From positions 1,240,001 to 1,304,000 of the forward strand of contig NC_018721.1 in the NCBI RefSeq assembly GCF_000153485.2: a stretch of DNA of 64,000 nt, read 5' to 3'. The position numbers were made by a program, and so were the translations under genes. This document shows positions 1 to 9,925 of this stretch, piece after piece. Below the pieces are notes generated by a model. The model was not told the DNA's origin. It saw only the letters and a list, made by a program, of their open reading frames with translations, and did not search any database. Position 1 is the stretch's first letter; every line of letters starts with the position of its first letter. Source of the stretch: Psychroflexus torquis ATCC 700755 (GTDB lineage: Bacteria > Bacteroidota > Bacteroidia > Flavobacteriales > Flavobacteriaceae).

Positions 1-154
1 CAATAGAACAAATACTACAAACAAAGTCATAGCAAGGATTTAATTGAAAAAATACTGACTTTTCAAAGATATAATAGTGAATTATAAGCATTTATTAACA
101 ATAAGTATTTTCTTCTTATCAATAGGTTTGTGTGTAATTCATACATAAAAAATT

Positions 155-460
155 ATGAATAATTTACTATTTACAGCAACAACCATTAGTTTTTTAATAA
201 GTTTTGTCTCATTGAAGGCAACAGCAATTAGTTCTAATACTGAAGGTGATATTGTAATTAATAACCTTACTCATAATGTGTCGATGTCAGAAATGAAAAC
301 ATTTCCCGTTAATGATACTAATCCAGTTTTAAACATTTCAGAATGGCTCAGTTTTGAGACATTTTGTGCAACCCAAGCTGTTGCGGATTTGATATCCTTT
401 CACGACAATTTAATGGCACAAACAATCACAGCAAATCTCCCTCAAGCTCTTGGTACATGA
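155..460 (+). CDS. Small secreted hypothetical protein
   Basis: This 101-residue frame begins with a hydrophobic stretch (about residues 3-24, MNNLLFTATTISFLISF) that looks like a signal peptide. I do not recognise the rest as a family. Its stop TGA overlaps the start ATG of the following gene by four bases (ATGA), which suggests translational coupling. The neighbouring gene is badly broken, so this frame could be part of the same decayed locus rather than a functional gene. Confidence 0.35.
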   Translation: MNNLLFTATTISFLISFVSLKATAISSNTEGDIVINNLTHNVSMSEMKTFPVNDTNPVLNISEWLSFETFCATQAVADLISFHDNLMAQTITANLPQALGT

Positions 461-2475
461 AAAATCTTTTATTCACAATTTTAATAATGTCAAGCATTCT
501 ATGTAATGCACAATTTTACGTATCTAATGGTGATGAAGTTTATGTTTCAGATCAAAGTACACTATACTCAAATGAGGATATAGAAAATAACGGTACAATA
601 CGTTTAGAGAACGAATCATACTTAATTTTTGATGCTGACTTAATTAACAATGCCACTATTTCATACCAAGATGGCAACAGTAAAGGAATTTTACAAATTG
701 GTTCTGGTGAAGCTTCAAGCAATCAAGCTCAAGACATCCAATTTAATGCTACACAGGGTGAAGAAGCTCCGTTTATTATTCTTAATAAAACCTCTGGCGT
801 TGCAAACATTACTCGTGGTCACATGCGTTTGTTAGAACGTTTTAAATCTATTAGTGGAACATTAGATGCTAATAGTGAAATTACAGGTGCAGATACAAAC
901 GAAAATATATCAAAAGGCTTAACATTTATAAATCCTGATGTAGCAACAATTTCAGTTGTTGAAGAATCTAGTGGCGGTATAGTAAAAAATGTGATCACCG
1001 AGCTCCTATTCCCGGAAGACTCAAAAAGAGCATTTAAATTTTTCTCATCTTCTGTAACTACGCCTGAATCCATAAATGCTAATCTTCAAGAAGGTGGTCA
1101 TATTACATCAACAGTAGTAGGAACTTTTGATGATCCTTACCCTGGTTATGGAACTCATATCACTGGTTCAGAAACTGGAGAAAATGGCTTCGATGCTACT
1201 AATTCGGGGAATCCTTCAGTGTTTTTTTGGGATGCAAGTACACAGGTTTATACTCTTCTGCCAAATACGGACGAACGTACATTAACCGCTGGTGAAGCTG
1301 CTCTTATTTTAGTAAGAGGAAGTCGTGTACTTGATTTAACAGTAGATAATATCCAAGATAATTTTCCTACAATTCTAAGAACAATTGGTGATTTACATAT
1401 TGGTGACTTTACTTTAACTAATCTTGCCTCTACAACTGAGGAATTTTCATTAATTGGTAATCCATACCATGCTGAAATGGATCTAGATGCACTCCTTAAG
1501 AGTCCAAATAACGTAGGTCTTAGTTCAAGCTTCGTATATTATTTTGATCCTACTTTAGGTTCACAGGGCTCATATGTAACTTTAGATCTTTCAGATCAAA
1601 GTACAACACCCCCTTCTCTAAATGATAAGTATCTTCAACCAAATCAATCGTTTTTTATTGAAAATATTGCTGATAACGCAAGTTTAACTTTCAAAGAAAG
1701 CTTTAAACGCTCAAACGAGCAAAGACAAAACAAATAAAATTTTTATCGCCGATACCGATTTAAGATAGACGTTAGTATGTTCGACTCCAACGCAGATGTG
1801 TTCAGGGGATGGTGTTACGTTAAGGTTCAATCCAAATTATAGCGAACAAGTCACTTAGAAGAAGATGCGACTAAAGTTTGGAATTCAGACGGATCCATAG
1901 CAATTCAAAACCAAGATAAATATTTATCGGTTGATAAACGCCCTTTACAGGATAATATAGTAGATGCTGTATTGTACATGTTTTATCCAAGGGATAATGA
2001 TCAATTTTTAATTAATCTAAATTATCGCCTTGAAATTGATATTAAGAATATGCCTAGTTCTGGTGAGGTCGTTTTAATCGACAATTACTTAGAGACTAGA
2101 ACACAATTAAACCAAAACTCAAACATATATAGTTTTAATTTGGACCCAATACTTCCTGAATCAGAAAATGTAAATCGCTTTGAGTTAGGCTTTGAAAATA
2201 TAACACTTGGCACCACAACACCACAAGAGGAATTGGCTTTTTTAAGCTTATACCCAAATCCAACGACTGGTTTAATAAATATCGACTTAAAAGAAGCAGG
2301 GGAAGCTCTAGAGAATATAAAAATTTTTAGCACAGACGGTAAGCTAGTCAAACAAATTAATATCATTAATAATTCTACAGAGCAAATAGACGTTAGTGAT
2401 TTATCCAGAGGATTTTATCTTGTTGAATTACAAACTGCCAACTCTATCTATGTTGAAAAATTGATTCTAAATTAA
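457..2475 (+). pseudogene. Broken T9SS-sorted secreted protein
   Basis: The start at 457 gives a clean signal peptide (MKNLLFTILIMSSILCNAQ); a longer in-frame start at 364 only adds a non-hydrophobic leader. The frame runs as a repetitive surface-type protein to a TAA at 1735. The same frame resumes near 1843 (EDATKVWNSDGSIAIQ) and ends in a T9SS type A sorting domain (LYPNPTTG near 2250, LSRGFYLVEL near 2400). Between 1735 and 1843 the matching residues sit in other frames (IFIADTD, then GDGVTLRFNPNYSEQ), with a second in-frame stop at 1840. At least two indels have therefore hit the gene. The product would have been exported and anchored or released by the type IX system. It could be several sequencing errors, but neighbours show the same decay. 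Confidence 0.75.
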
Positions 2476-2576
2476 AGAGTAGTTGGATTCAAGTCATAAA
2501 TACAAATTCTGCGTTAAATAATAATTGATCCATTACAAATATAGGATTTTCAAAATTGAACCTTTTTCTAGGTCTT

Positions 2577-2790
2577 ATACCAAATTATATTTATAATACC
2601 GTATGAATAAATTGAATTATACTACGACGTAGCTCAGCACAGGTTTTTTGATTGATTAATTGAAATCAAAAATAACAAGCATAGCCTTAGCTACGGTAAT
2701 TATTTTTGATGAAAAGCAGGCGAAAAAAGCCTGTGCCGAATTCGTATCGGTAAAACGATTTATTGCGTCATTATAGGTCTAATTTGGTAT
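2577..2790 (+). mobile_element. MITE copy 1 (about 214 bp)
   Basis: The element is bounded by ATACCAAATTA and TAATTTGGTAT inverted ends and is itself a long imperfect palindrome (TAGCTCAGCACAGG pairs with the CCTGTGCCGAATTC region). Related copies lie at 24369-24554, 28285-28494 and 38926-39127, with a relic at 5886-5962. This copy interrupts the nitronate monooxygenase relic right after its GCAATGGTTCT (minus-strand) coding end. It has no open reading frame, so it must be moved in trans. Confidence 0.8.
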
Positions 2791-2794
2791 AGAA

Positions 2795-3324
2795 CCATTG
2801 CTACAAACTTCACTTTCCCATTAACAATTCCACTGGCTGCTATTAACGGAATGTTTAATTCTTCTTTCACCATAGGATTAGGGTAAAAGGTGTAGTGTAG
2901 TCTACTCTTCATCATTATGCCCACCAGCTTCAAAACCTTCAGCGACTTCAGCCTCCTATACCTTTAATGCAAATTTTACGCTATAGACTACATGAACGAC
3001 AGTAATATCGTTTTCTTTAAGTCTAGCTGCATGAATTTTAGTTATTCCTGCGGAAGTAAATACAACTTTAACGCCTCCAGAAATAATTACTTGGATAATC
3101 TATTCAATATTAAGATACATCATAAGTACATTGACTCCGAATGGTTTAGACGTTGCTTTTTGATATTTTATAATATGCTCTCGTGATACATTGACCCCAC
3201 ACTAAGCAAACCTAGGCCACCAGCATTACTTACGACACTAGTTGGTCGCAAGCAGCTGTTCCCATAACATTCAAGCTTGAGTGATCGGATATTGAATATT
3301 AAAAGCTCTGTAACTCTGTTTTTT
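2795..3324 (-). pseudogene. Nitronate monooxygenase relic
   Basis: Minus-strand fragments in all three frames read in order as a 2-nitropropane dioxygenase/nitronate monooxygenase: FNIQYPITQA near 3300, SNAGGLGLLSVGSMYHE near 3190-3220, FTSAGITKIHAARLKE near 3010-3060, and MVKEELNIPLIAASGIVNG near 2810-2860. Several frameshifts and stops separate them, and no start codon is left. The 3' end is cut by the MITE at 2790. The enzyme family is FMN-dependent and oxidises alkyl nitronates. The relic directly follows the S8 protease on the same strand. Confidence 0.72.
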
Positions 3325-3325
3325 A

Positions 3326-4941
3326 CTATTCCTTAATTAGCTTGAAACTATTTGTTTTAGAACTTGATTTTATAGTAGCGAAGTACATTCCACTTGCTAA
3401 TTCAGAAAGATCACAAATTATTAACATTGGAAATCTTGGTATTCAGCACTTGATCTCCCATGATATTGTACACAATAAAATCTGCTTGTGACATTCCTTC
3501 TGGAAAAGAGATATTAATATTGTTTTTACAGGGTTTGGATACAGTGCAAATTGATTTTTTAGTAACTGGTCTTCTGCTCCAAGAATAAAAGATTGTTAAG
3601 AGCATCTTCGAAATTTGGAATTCCATAGCCCATTCGATCTGTCGGATTATTAAATAAATGTGCTGATTCTCTCACAACCTGCATTATCTGTGCATTTGGG
3701 ACTTCGGGTCTGGCTTGCCATAATGATGCTACCGCACCCGCCATAATAGGAGAACTAAAAGATGTTCCATTACTGGTAGTTACGTTTCCATTCGAACTTA
3801 CAACAGCCGCATTTCGACCTTGAGCCATTACATCTGGCTTAACTCGACCATCTATTGTAGGTCCTATTGAGCTAAAGCTTACATAATCTCCATCTGAATC
3901 AACTGCACCAATGGTTAACATTCCGGGTGAATCTCCTGGAGTACCAACAAAAGGAAAACCAGAACTACCACCATTCCCCGCAGATGTAACTAAGATCATA
4001 CCTTTATCAAAAGCGTGATTTGCACCACGCGCGCCAATCGTAGTTTGACCATCAAGATCCTCATAACTATGATCATAGGCAGAATTGTCATAACCTCGAT
4101 ATCCTAAAGATGTATTTACAACGTCAACACCTAGGCTATCTGAACGCTCTAGTGCTTCAACCCACCAGGCTTCTTCAACTGGGTTTTCGCTAGGACCAAA
4201 TTCTGTCCTAAAAAGGTAAAAAGAGGCTTCGGGAGCAGTACCTACAAATTGACCTGAAATAAATCCACCTATATCACTAAATGTTTGTGCTCCATGCGAC
4301 CCTGTTCCATCAACATTTTCTTGACGCAATGCAAAATCGTAAGTTCCAAGTAATCTGCCATCAGAAACAATATGCGAGAAAGCTGGATTATTTATCACGT
4401 TTGGAAAACCACTATCCAAAACGGCTACAACCATTCCATCCCCATTAAAATCTTGTTCATGTAAATAATCTACTTTTAGCATCGTAGTCTGATTTGCCGC
4501 AGCACCATAATTATATGTAATTTTACTTTGTTGGTTCTCGATGGCAAATTTATCTGGGGTAGCACCTGTTATTGACCTAAAATTTAGAGACTTGTCCATA
4601 AATTCGACTGAACTCACATAATCTTCGCCAAGTAAGTCATCAATATCCATCTGGGACCCACGAACATAAACGGCATTCATCCATTTGGATTTAGCATGAA
4701 CACTTATGCCTAAGGTATTTTTAAGTTGTGTAATATAGGCTTCATTTACAGGAACATCACGATCATCAATTGTCGTATTTTGCAAGGCCTTTCTATCAAT
4801 GGCCTCCTGAGTCATAATAGAGATAGGATTTGCGATAGAGGTGGCCACGTCTTCTTTATCTAGAAGAAAGACCAACGCATCCTGCTGCGAATACATAAAC
4901 GGAGTCGCAAAGACGGCTAATAATAGTAAGATTTTTTTCAT
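3326..4941 (-). CDS. Secreted S8 (subtilisin-like) serine protease, damaged T9SS tail
   Basis: The protein starts with a signal peptide (MKKILLLLAVFATPFMYSQQ). Its S8 catalytic residues are visible: Asp176 in VVAVLDSG, His216 in GTGSHGAQ, Asn323 in SAGNGG and Ser394 in NGTSFSSP. The intact frame stops at 3559 after 460 residues. The expected C-terminal sorting domain follows in other frames: FALYPNPVK, then NINISFPEGMSQADFIVYN, then LASGMYFATIKSSS, ending at the TAG at 3326-3328. At least three small indels therefore separate the protease from its T9SS anchor. The enzyme may still fold but would not be sorted normally. Upstream on the same strand is an mnmA fragment, downstream a nitronate monooxygenase relic. 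Confidence 0.85.
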
Positions 4942-4952
4942 ATTTTTATTAT

Positions 4953-5259
4953 TTAAGCAATAACACCACTTCCAAGCAATTCTTCGTTAGAATACCAAGC
5001 AACAAATTGTACCTCAGTAATAGCCGATTGTAGTTTCTCAAAGGTAACATAAAGTCCGAAAGTGTTTGGTGTAAAGTTGCTTTTTCCAAATTTGACGGTT
5101 TCGAATACGCGCCATTACATCCAAGGTTTCATTAATATTTGGCTCTAAATCATTTCTCACCCAATGAACCTCTTCATTCTTAACAAGCAGTCCAAGACGA
5201 TAGAGACCAGGATGTGCTTTACCCTGTCTTGTATAAATAACCTTACTTAAGTTTCGCAA
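4953..5259 (-). pseudogene. mnmA: C-terminal fragment of MnmA (tRNA 2-thiouridylase)
   Basis: The fragment reads KAHPGLYRLGLLVKNEEVHW and VMARIRNRQ, then shifts frame to [20 protein letters not shown] and ELLGSGVIA before a TAA at 4953-4955. This matches the C-terminal barrel of flavobacterial MnmA, the sulfurtransferase that makes 2-thiouridine at tRNA position 34. The ATPase/PP-loop part is absent and one frameshift lies near 5035. MnmA is normally important for growth, so an intact copy should exist elsewhere. This piece is probably a leftover of a rearrangement. Confidence 0.7.
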
Positions 5260-5309
5260 CTAGTATTCAATGGGTTTTCATGCTATTTAAGTTACCAAAT
5301 ACAAATCAT

Positions 5310-5840
5310 GCTATAACAAGAAGATATTGCAAAAGTTCAATAAATAGAAGGGAAGCTTAATAAGGTTTGGCTTAATTCAGACTATTTACAGGCACATCTG
5401 GATATTTTAGGTTTCAAGAGAATAAAAAACAATTCAGTTGGTGCAAAAAGGTGGGTTTTTCATTTGAGGATTTGATCGCTATGCACTTAATCTTGTCCCT
5501 TATTGGAATTGACTCTATATATGAACTTACAACCAGTAAAGACGATGAACTGAGTAACTAAGGAAAAGATACGTACTGTCCAGTTTTAGCAAATCAAAAA
5601 ATCAATTGGAGAACTTTTTTGGCCCAGTTCGTAAAGCAGTATTTAATAAAAGATGAACTTTTCACACCCTCACCAGGTGCTGCAAGAGGCTTGATCTTTG
5701 GTAATACTGATCTTTAAAAACAGAAAAGACTATTGAAGGTGGCTCGAAGATCTACAACCATGTATCAAAACCTATTATGCCAAATCAGCATTCAAATATC
5801 GCATAAAATCAGTTTCATTTTCACTTATTAACCGTCATAA
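5310..5840 (+). pseudogene. IS4-type transposase relic
   Basis: Fragments in different frames resemble the N-terminal half of an IS4-like DDE transposase: IGIDSIYELTTSK-like near 5500, INWRTFLAQFVKQYLIKD near 5600-5660, PGAARGLIFGNTDL near 5675-5715 (the first catalytic Asp region), and KTIEGGSKIYNHVSKP near 5725-5775. Many stops and frameshifts interrupt it and there is no C-terminal half. It is non-functional. Confidence 0.55.
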
Positions 5841-5885
5841 AATAGAACCGTAACTAGTGCTATGCTTATATTTTTTTCCTTGACT

Positions 5886-5962
5886 AAGTAAAAAACCTGA
5901 GCTAAGCTAAGTCGTAGTATAATTCAAATTTTTGATATATCATTAAAAAACTAAATTGGTAT
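5886..5962 (-). mobile_element. MITE relic
   Basis: The segment AAAAACCTGAGCTAAGCTA through AAACTAAATTGGTAT matches one end of the MITE family, closest to the 28285-28494 variant. The other end is missing. Confidence 0.6.
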
Positions 5963-5965
5963 AAT

Positions 5966-6100
5966 TTGTTGCCAACAGTTTGTGTCTAATTTGTTGCGTG
6001 ATTAAGCAATTGATTTAGCAAACAAATAACGGATAGAAAATCCCAGCGGAGTTTTCTAGGTGTGCACTTGCTCAATTAATTATACATTGTGTTGTAGCAC
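5966..6100. repeat. Cassette-like palindromic spacer
   Basis: The ends GTTGCCAACAGTTTGTGTC (5968 on) and ATACATTGTGTTGTAGCAC (up to 6100) form imperfect inverted arms around a less conserved centre. The spacer lies just 3' of the minus-strand lipoprotein pseudogene. Similar arms occur at several accessory genes in this window (see 31072-31207). Confidence 0.4.
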
Positions 6101-6104
6101 ATTT

Positions 6105-6554
6105 TTAATTAATTACTATTTCAACATTTAATCCTTGTTCACCTCTAAGCTTTGGAATCAGAGCGTGATATGTCAAATTTGGTGCTTCTGTCGTTTCATT
6201 TTGGTTGAAAGTAACAGTTAGGTTTTCATTTCCGATTACACAACTTTCAACTAATTCCTAGTCAATTGAACTATTAGCATTTGCAAGTCCTTTTTTTCCA
6301 ATACCCAAATCGTAAACAGTAAAATCAATGGTAGGTTGGCAACTTCCTGATACAAATTCTGTAAAATCCACTTGATTTCTAATAATCATATGATTTTCAA
6401 ATAATTCTATATCCATTTGGTATTTTGTGTTTATACAATCCTATTCACTTTCAAGACTTGTCGTGTTTATGAGCCTATCTGTAAAATTATCATCATTGTT
6501 ACAAGAAAAGATTCTGAGAAATAAAAATGGGATAAGTAAAGCCTGATAGTTCAT
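6105..6554 (-). pseudogene. Lipoprotein gene with two internal amber stops
   Basis: Starting at the ATG at 6552-6554, one frame of 150 codons runs to a TAA at 6105-6107 and is broken only by TAG codons at 6441-6443 and 6258-6260. The N-terminus has a hydrophobic signal ending in a lipobox-like cysteine (FLFLRIFSCNNDD), as expected for an exported lipoprotein. Later text such as SCQPTIDFTVYDLG and NENLTVTFNQNETTEAPN is consistent with a small beta-rich domain. No family was recognised. The frame is otherwise perfectly kept, so nonsense mutation is recent. Confidence 0.65.
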
Positions 6555-6783
6555 AATTATACTTTTCTATTAAATATATTTTTCTCGAATTGGTTGCGTT
6601 AAATGTTCTATGGTGGTATTTTACAAAAAACGTAGCGTTTAAAAAAAGGCTGCGTTTTCGAATAATACGCAAGCCATATTTTTAAATTTTGCCACCTGGA
6701 AAAAGCACCCAAGCCATTTCTATAACTTACGCTATTTTTATATGCTTAGTTGGTAGCCACTGGATATTCTATCCTATAATTCA

Positions 6784-7470
6784 TCATTTTTTAATAATTT
6801 TCTTATTTAAAACCCCATTCTTCGTGTATATCTTCATCAGATAAATACCAACGGATAAATCAGAAATATCTAAAGTTTGAAAATCTGAAATTACAGATTT
6901 TTTAATCTGTCCGATTAAATTGAAAATTTCAATTTTTTGAATCACCATGTTTTTAGATTTTATAAATACTAAACCACTACTTGGATTTGGATAAATTTGA
7001 CCATTACTAAAATCGAAATCAGTTGTCCTTAGAGTGAAATTTCTAAATATAGCTTGTCCAAATATGGCATTGCTAATTGTAAGAACTAAACCGTTGTCTT
7101 CTTGTGTAATCTCATAAGATCCGGCGTCTTGCATAAATGAGAAAAATTCAATTTCAAACGAAGTATGAGCTTGAACACCACAATCTTCATTTGTATTAGA
7201 ATAATCGAAAGTTTCTAAAATATTCGAATTTGGAAAATTATATATTCCGCTAAACCTATTGCAAGCCCCTTCGCCAGAAAATTCATAGTTTTCGAGAATT
7301 GTTAAGGTAGGTGTAATTTCGGGTTCTATTTCTGATACTTCATAAGGCGTTCCTGCGTCACTTGATTGGACAAAATTTAAATTCCAAGTCTGAAATAAAT
7401 CAGGATCTGGGTCTTGTGCATTCCCATAGAAGGCGGTGAATAGTACTACTACTAAAAGTGAATATTTCAT
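6784..7470 (-). CDS. Secreted META-like protein with T9SS sorting domain
   Basis: I choose the start at 7470, which gives a signal peptide (MKYSLLVVVLFTAFYGNAQ); a longer frame from 7515 adds 15 hydrophilic residues. The middle (GEGACNRFSGIY, then NTNEDCG) resembles META/HslJ-type small beta domains, which is a weak match. The C-terminus is a T9SS type A sorting domain (GQIYPNPSSGLVFI ... LSVGIYLMKIYTKNG). The protein should cross the outer membrane by the type IX system. Its exact role is unknown. A cassette-like boundary (GCGTTATCCACAAGC on the minus strand) lies about 20 bases upstream. Confidence 0.75.
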   Translation of the reverse strand: MKYSLLVVVLFTAFYGNAQDPDPDLFQTWNLNFVQSSDAGTPYEVSEIEPEITPTLTILENYEFSGEGACNRFSGIYNFPNSNILETFDYSNTNEDCGVQAHTSFEIEFFSFMQDAGSYEITQEDNGLVLTISNAIFGQAIFRNFTLRTTDFDFSNGQIYPNPSSGLVFIKSKNMVIQKIEIFNLIGQIKKSVISDFQTLDISDLSVGIYLMKIYTKNGVLNKKIIKK

Positions 7471-7745
7471 GATCGCTGCTTTTTTCAGCTTGTGGATAAC
7501 GCTTATGTGTGACAAGCCTTGTGTGATTTAGCTACTAAATTAACACATAAAAGCCGAACAGGAAATCTGCTAGTCCCAATACTTGGGGATTTATACGTAG
7601 GCTATAACCAATAAGTTATACACCGTGCTGTGTTTAATGATTTACAATTAAAAGATTTGATTTAAATAAATTAATGATAAACATTAATTTATATTTGTTA
7701 ATCGTTATTTTGTGTTAGATTTATGCTCTTATAAAAACTCTCCTA
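7471..7745. other. Intergenic spacer between divergent genes
   Basis: This gap separates the minus-strand META-like gene from the plus-strand membrane gene. It contains inverted arms of the cassette-spacer type (GCTTATGTGTGACAAGCC near 7502 and AAGTTATACACCGTGCTGTG near 7613) and an AT-rich stretch before 7746. No gene was seen. Confidence 0.4.
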
Positions 7746-8279
7746 ATGAAATATATTACACACAAACCAAAATTAAAGGTTCTTAAAACATGGATTGCTT
7801 TATTTGTTTTAATGGTACTTCCATTTCTAATTGGCAGCTATATAGAACCTGAAAATCCTATTTATATAGTCACTATTTTTTCAATTGCAGGTTTTTTTAT
7901 CTTCAATTTGGTTATAAGAAAATCACTGTTCTTTAAAAATTATTTTACAAGTCGATATAATATACTTACTTCAAAGGTTCATTCTAAAAAGACATTTAAT
8001 ATCTCTAAAGAGCTGATGTTTGAAAAGATTATAGAGGTTATAAATGATTCAAAATTTAGATTGGTTGAAACGGATAAAGACAAATTTGTAATTTTAGCAA
8101 TTACATCGATTTCATTAAGATCTTGGGGTGAGAATCTATATATAAACTTTGAAACACGAGGAAATGAAACCGTGATGAAATTTTGTTCAGTAACCTTATT
8201 TCAAATATACTCTTGGGGTAAAAATGAAGAGAACTTAACCGATTTATTCAATGAAATCGAAAGTTCACTAACCGTATAA
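7746..8279 (+). CDS. Hypothetical membrane protein
   Basis: The 177-residue product has two predicted membrane segments near residues 16-32 and 38-57, then a soluble domain of about 115 residues ending IESSLTV. I recognise no family. Ten bases downstream lies an XRE-type regulator on the same strand, so the two form an operon. Small membrane protein plus HTH pairs are common; the regulator may control the membrane partner. Confidence 0.75.
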   Translation: MKYITHKPKLKVLKTWIALFVLMVLPFLIGSYIEPENPIYIVTIFSIAGFFIFNLVIRKSLFFKNYFTSRYNILTSKVHSKKTFNISKELMFEKIIEVINDSKFRLVETDKDKFVILAITSISLRSWGENLYINFETRGNETVMKFCSVTLFQIYSWGKNEENLTDLFNEIESSLTV

Positions 8280-8289
8280 ATAGAGAATT

Positions 8290-8502
8290 ATGGCTATTGT
8301 AGTGAACTTAGATGTCATGTTGGCGAAACGAAAAATGATGTTAAAAGAACTCTCTGAAAAAGTTGGTGTGTCAACGGTAAATTTGTCAATTTTAAAACAA
8401 GGAAAAGTCAAAGCAATTCGTTTTTCGACTTTAGATGCAATCTGTTTGGCTTTAGATTGTCAACCTGGTGATATATTGGAATATGCTGAGAAAGAAAGAT
8501 AA
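8290..8502 (+). CDS. Small XRE-family HTH regulator
   Basis: The 70-residue protein is almost entirely one Cro/CI-type helix-turn-helix. LKELSEKVGVSTVNLSILKQ (about residues 18-37) is the HTH, and STLDAICLALDCQPGDILEY is the typical last helix of short one-domain regulators. It probably binds DNA as a dimer and autoregulates this two-gene operon. A strong hairpin begins inside its last codons. Confidence 0.85.
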   Translation: MAIVVNLDVMLAKRKMMLKELSEKVGVSTVNLSILKQGKVKAIRFSTLDAICLALDCQPGDILEYAEKER

Positions 8503-8522
8503 GTCATTGACTTATCTTTCTT
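8492..8522 (+). terminator. Strong hairpin terminator overlapping the HTH stop
   Basis: AAGAAAGATAAGTCA (8492-8506) and TGACTTATCTTTCTT (8508-8522) are perfect 15-base complements. The HTH stop codon lies in the left arm. The right arm ends in TTTCTT followed by AAATTT, so it could end transcription from both sides. Confidence 0.75.
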
Positions 8523-8553
8523 AAATTTAGAAATCGTTTTTTTAGTAAAACAC

Positions 8554-8660
8554 AACATCTGTAAAAACTCTATTCAAATCTTAAGTGTAAAGAATATATC
8601 TCTTAAAGGTGTTGTTTTTATTATCATCTAAACTTTTACCAAATTAAACCTTTGTATACT
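8554..8660 (+). repeat. Dispersed repeat, copy 1
   Basis: AACATCTGTAAAAACTC, TATTCAAATCTTAAGT, a TATATCT block and a C-TAAAC-TTT block recur in the same order at 28003-28110 and 31938-32045. It lies in the gap before the glycerate kinase, where no gene was seen. Confidence 0.55.
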
Positions 8661-8782
8661 CTATTCAAGGGATATTTAATTGACTACCAAAAATGCTAGA
8701 TTCAAGATTATAAGGCAACGAATGTTTACCAACCCTACTCGTTTATTCTTTTTCATTACAAATCAAACTAAGGTATTCCATA

Positions 8783-9919
8783 TCATATTTCACTACTTAT
8801 GGCTTTCTTTGCAAACGTTTCCGCTATTTCAGAAAGGTGTTTATAGCTGTTATTTAAAGCGTCTTCTAAATTAATTGACCTGCTTAAAACATCCTGAGCG
8901 TAGGTTATTCCAAAGTTATTTAACGCCTCCTTATCCAATTCTATCTGTCCACAGAATACAGCAACTGGAATAGAATAAATTTTGGCTGATTTTAAAACAC
9001 CATCTATTGTTTTTCCTGATAAGGTCTGCACATCCAATTTACCTTCTCCTGTAATTATCCAATCGGCATCAGCAATTTGATGGTCAAAATTTGCAAGCTC
9101 CTTGATTACTTGTATTCCAGATTCCAACTTGGCTTTCAAAAATACTATTGTAGCAATGCCCATCCCTCCTGCTGCCCCCGCTCCATTAATCGTTTGAGGT
9201 TGCACATTAAATTGTGCGGTTAACACTTCAGAAAAACAAGTAAGCCCATGATCCAGCATTTCTATATCTTCTTTTGAAGCCCCTTTTTGTTTTGCATATA
9301 CGTGAGCCGCCCCATCTTTCCCGTATAATGGATTGTTCACATCGCAAGCCACCTGAAACTCTACTTGCTTTAGTATTGACGATACATTTGCATCATCAAT
9401 ACTACAAATTTGGGATAAACTCGCACCAATTGGTTTTACCTCCTTATTGTCCCTATCTATAAATTTATACCCTAGTGCAGTCGCCATTCCAATTCCACAA
9501 TCATTCGTAGCGCTACCGCCAATTCCTAAGATGATTTTTTTTGCTCCTTTTTCAATAGCATGTAAAATCATTTCTCCTGTACCGAAAGTAGTCGTATTTT
9601 TACAGTCTTGTTCTTCCTCCTTTAATAACCAAAGCCCTGAAGCTTCAGCCATTTCGATAAATGCGGTTTGTGATGTTTCCGCATATAAATAAGACGCAGT
9701 TATCAGTTGAAATAACGGGTTTTTGACTTCAACTTCAATTAAACGACCTCCAAGGTAATAATTAGCGATCTCAATAGTTCCATCGCCGCCATCGGCCAAT
9801 GGCAACTTTAAGATATCTACTTCAGCAGATACTCGATGTATACCATCTTCTACGGCAGAACAGAATTCTAGACTAGACAGTGATCCTTTGAATTTATCGG
9901 GGGCTATTACAATTTTCAT
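8783..9919 (-). CDS. Glycerate kinase (GarK/GlxK family)
   Basis: The 378-residue length and the start MKIVIAPDKFKGSLSSLEF are typical of the GarK/GlxK family, which phosphorylates D-glycerate with ATP. Further family segments are LPLADGGDGTIE (about residue 40), KIILGIGGSATNDCGIGMA (about 130) and NGAGAAGGMG (about 245). The product enters glycolysis through 2-phosphoglycerate in the usual 2-kinase branch. The gene follows the sodium symporter by six bases on the same strand, downstream of a GH63 hydrolase. The context suggests glycerate released from a sugar-glycerate compound. Confidence 0.93.
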   Translation of the reverse strand: MKIVIAPDKFKGSLSSLEFCSAVEDGIHRVSAEVDILKLPLADGGDGTIEIANYYLGGRLIEVEVKNPLFQLITASYLYAETSQTAFIEMAEASGLWLLKEEEQDCKNTTTFGTGEMILHAIEKGAKKIILGIGGSATNDCGIGMATALGYKFIDRDNKEVKPIGASLSQICSIDDANVSSILKQVEFQVACDVNNPLYGKDGAAHVYAKQKGASKEDIEMLDHGLTCFSEVLTAQFNVQPQTINGAGAAGGMGIATIVFLKAKLESGIQVIKELANFDHQIADADWIITGEGKLDVQTLSGKTIDGVLKSAKIYSIPVAVFCGQIELDKEALNNFGITYAQDVLSRSINLEDALNNSYKHLSEIAETFAKKAISSEI

Positions 9920-9925
9920 ACTAAA

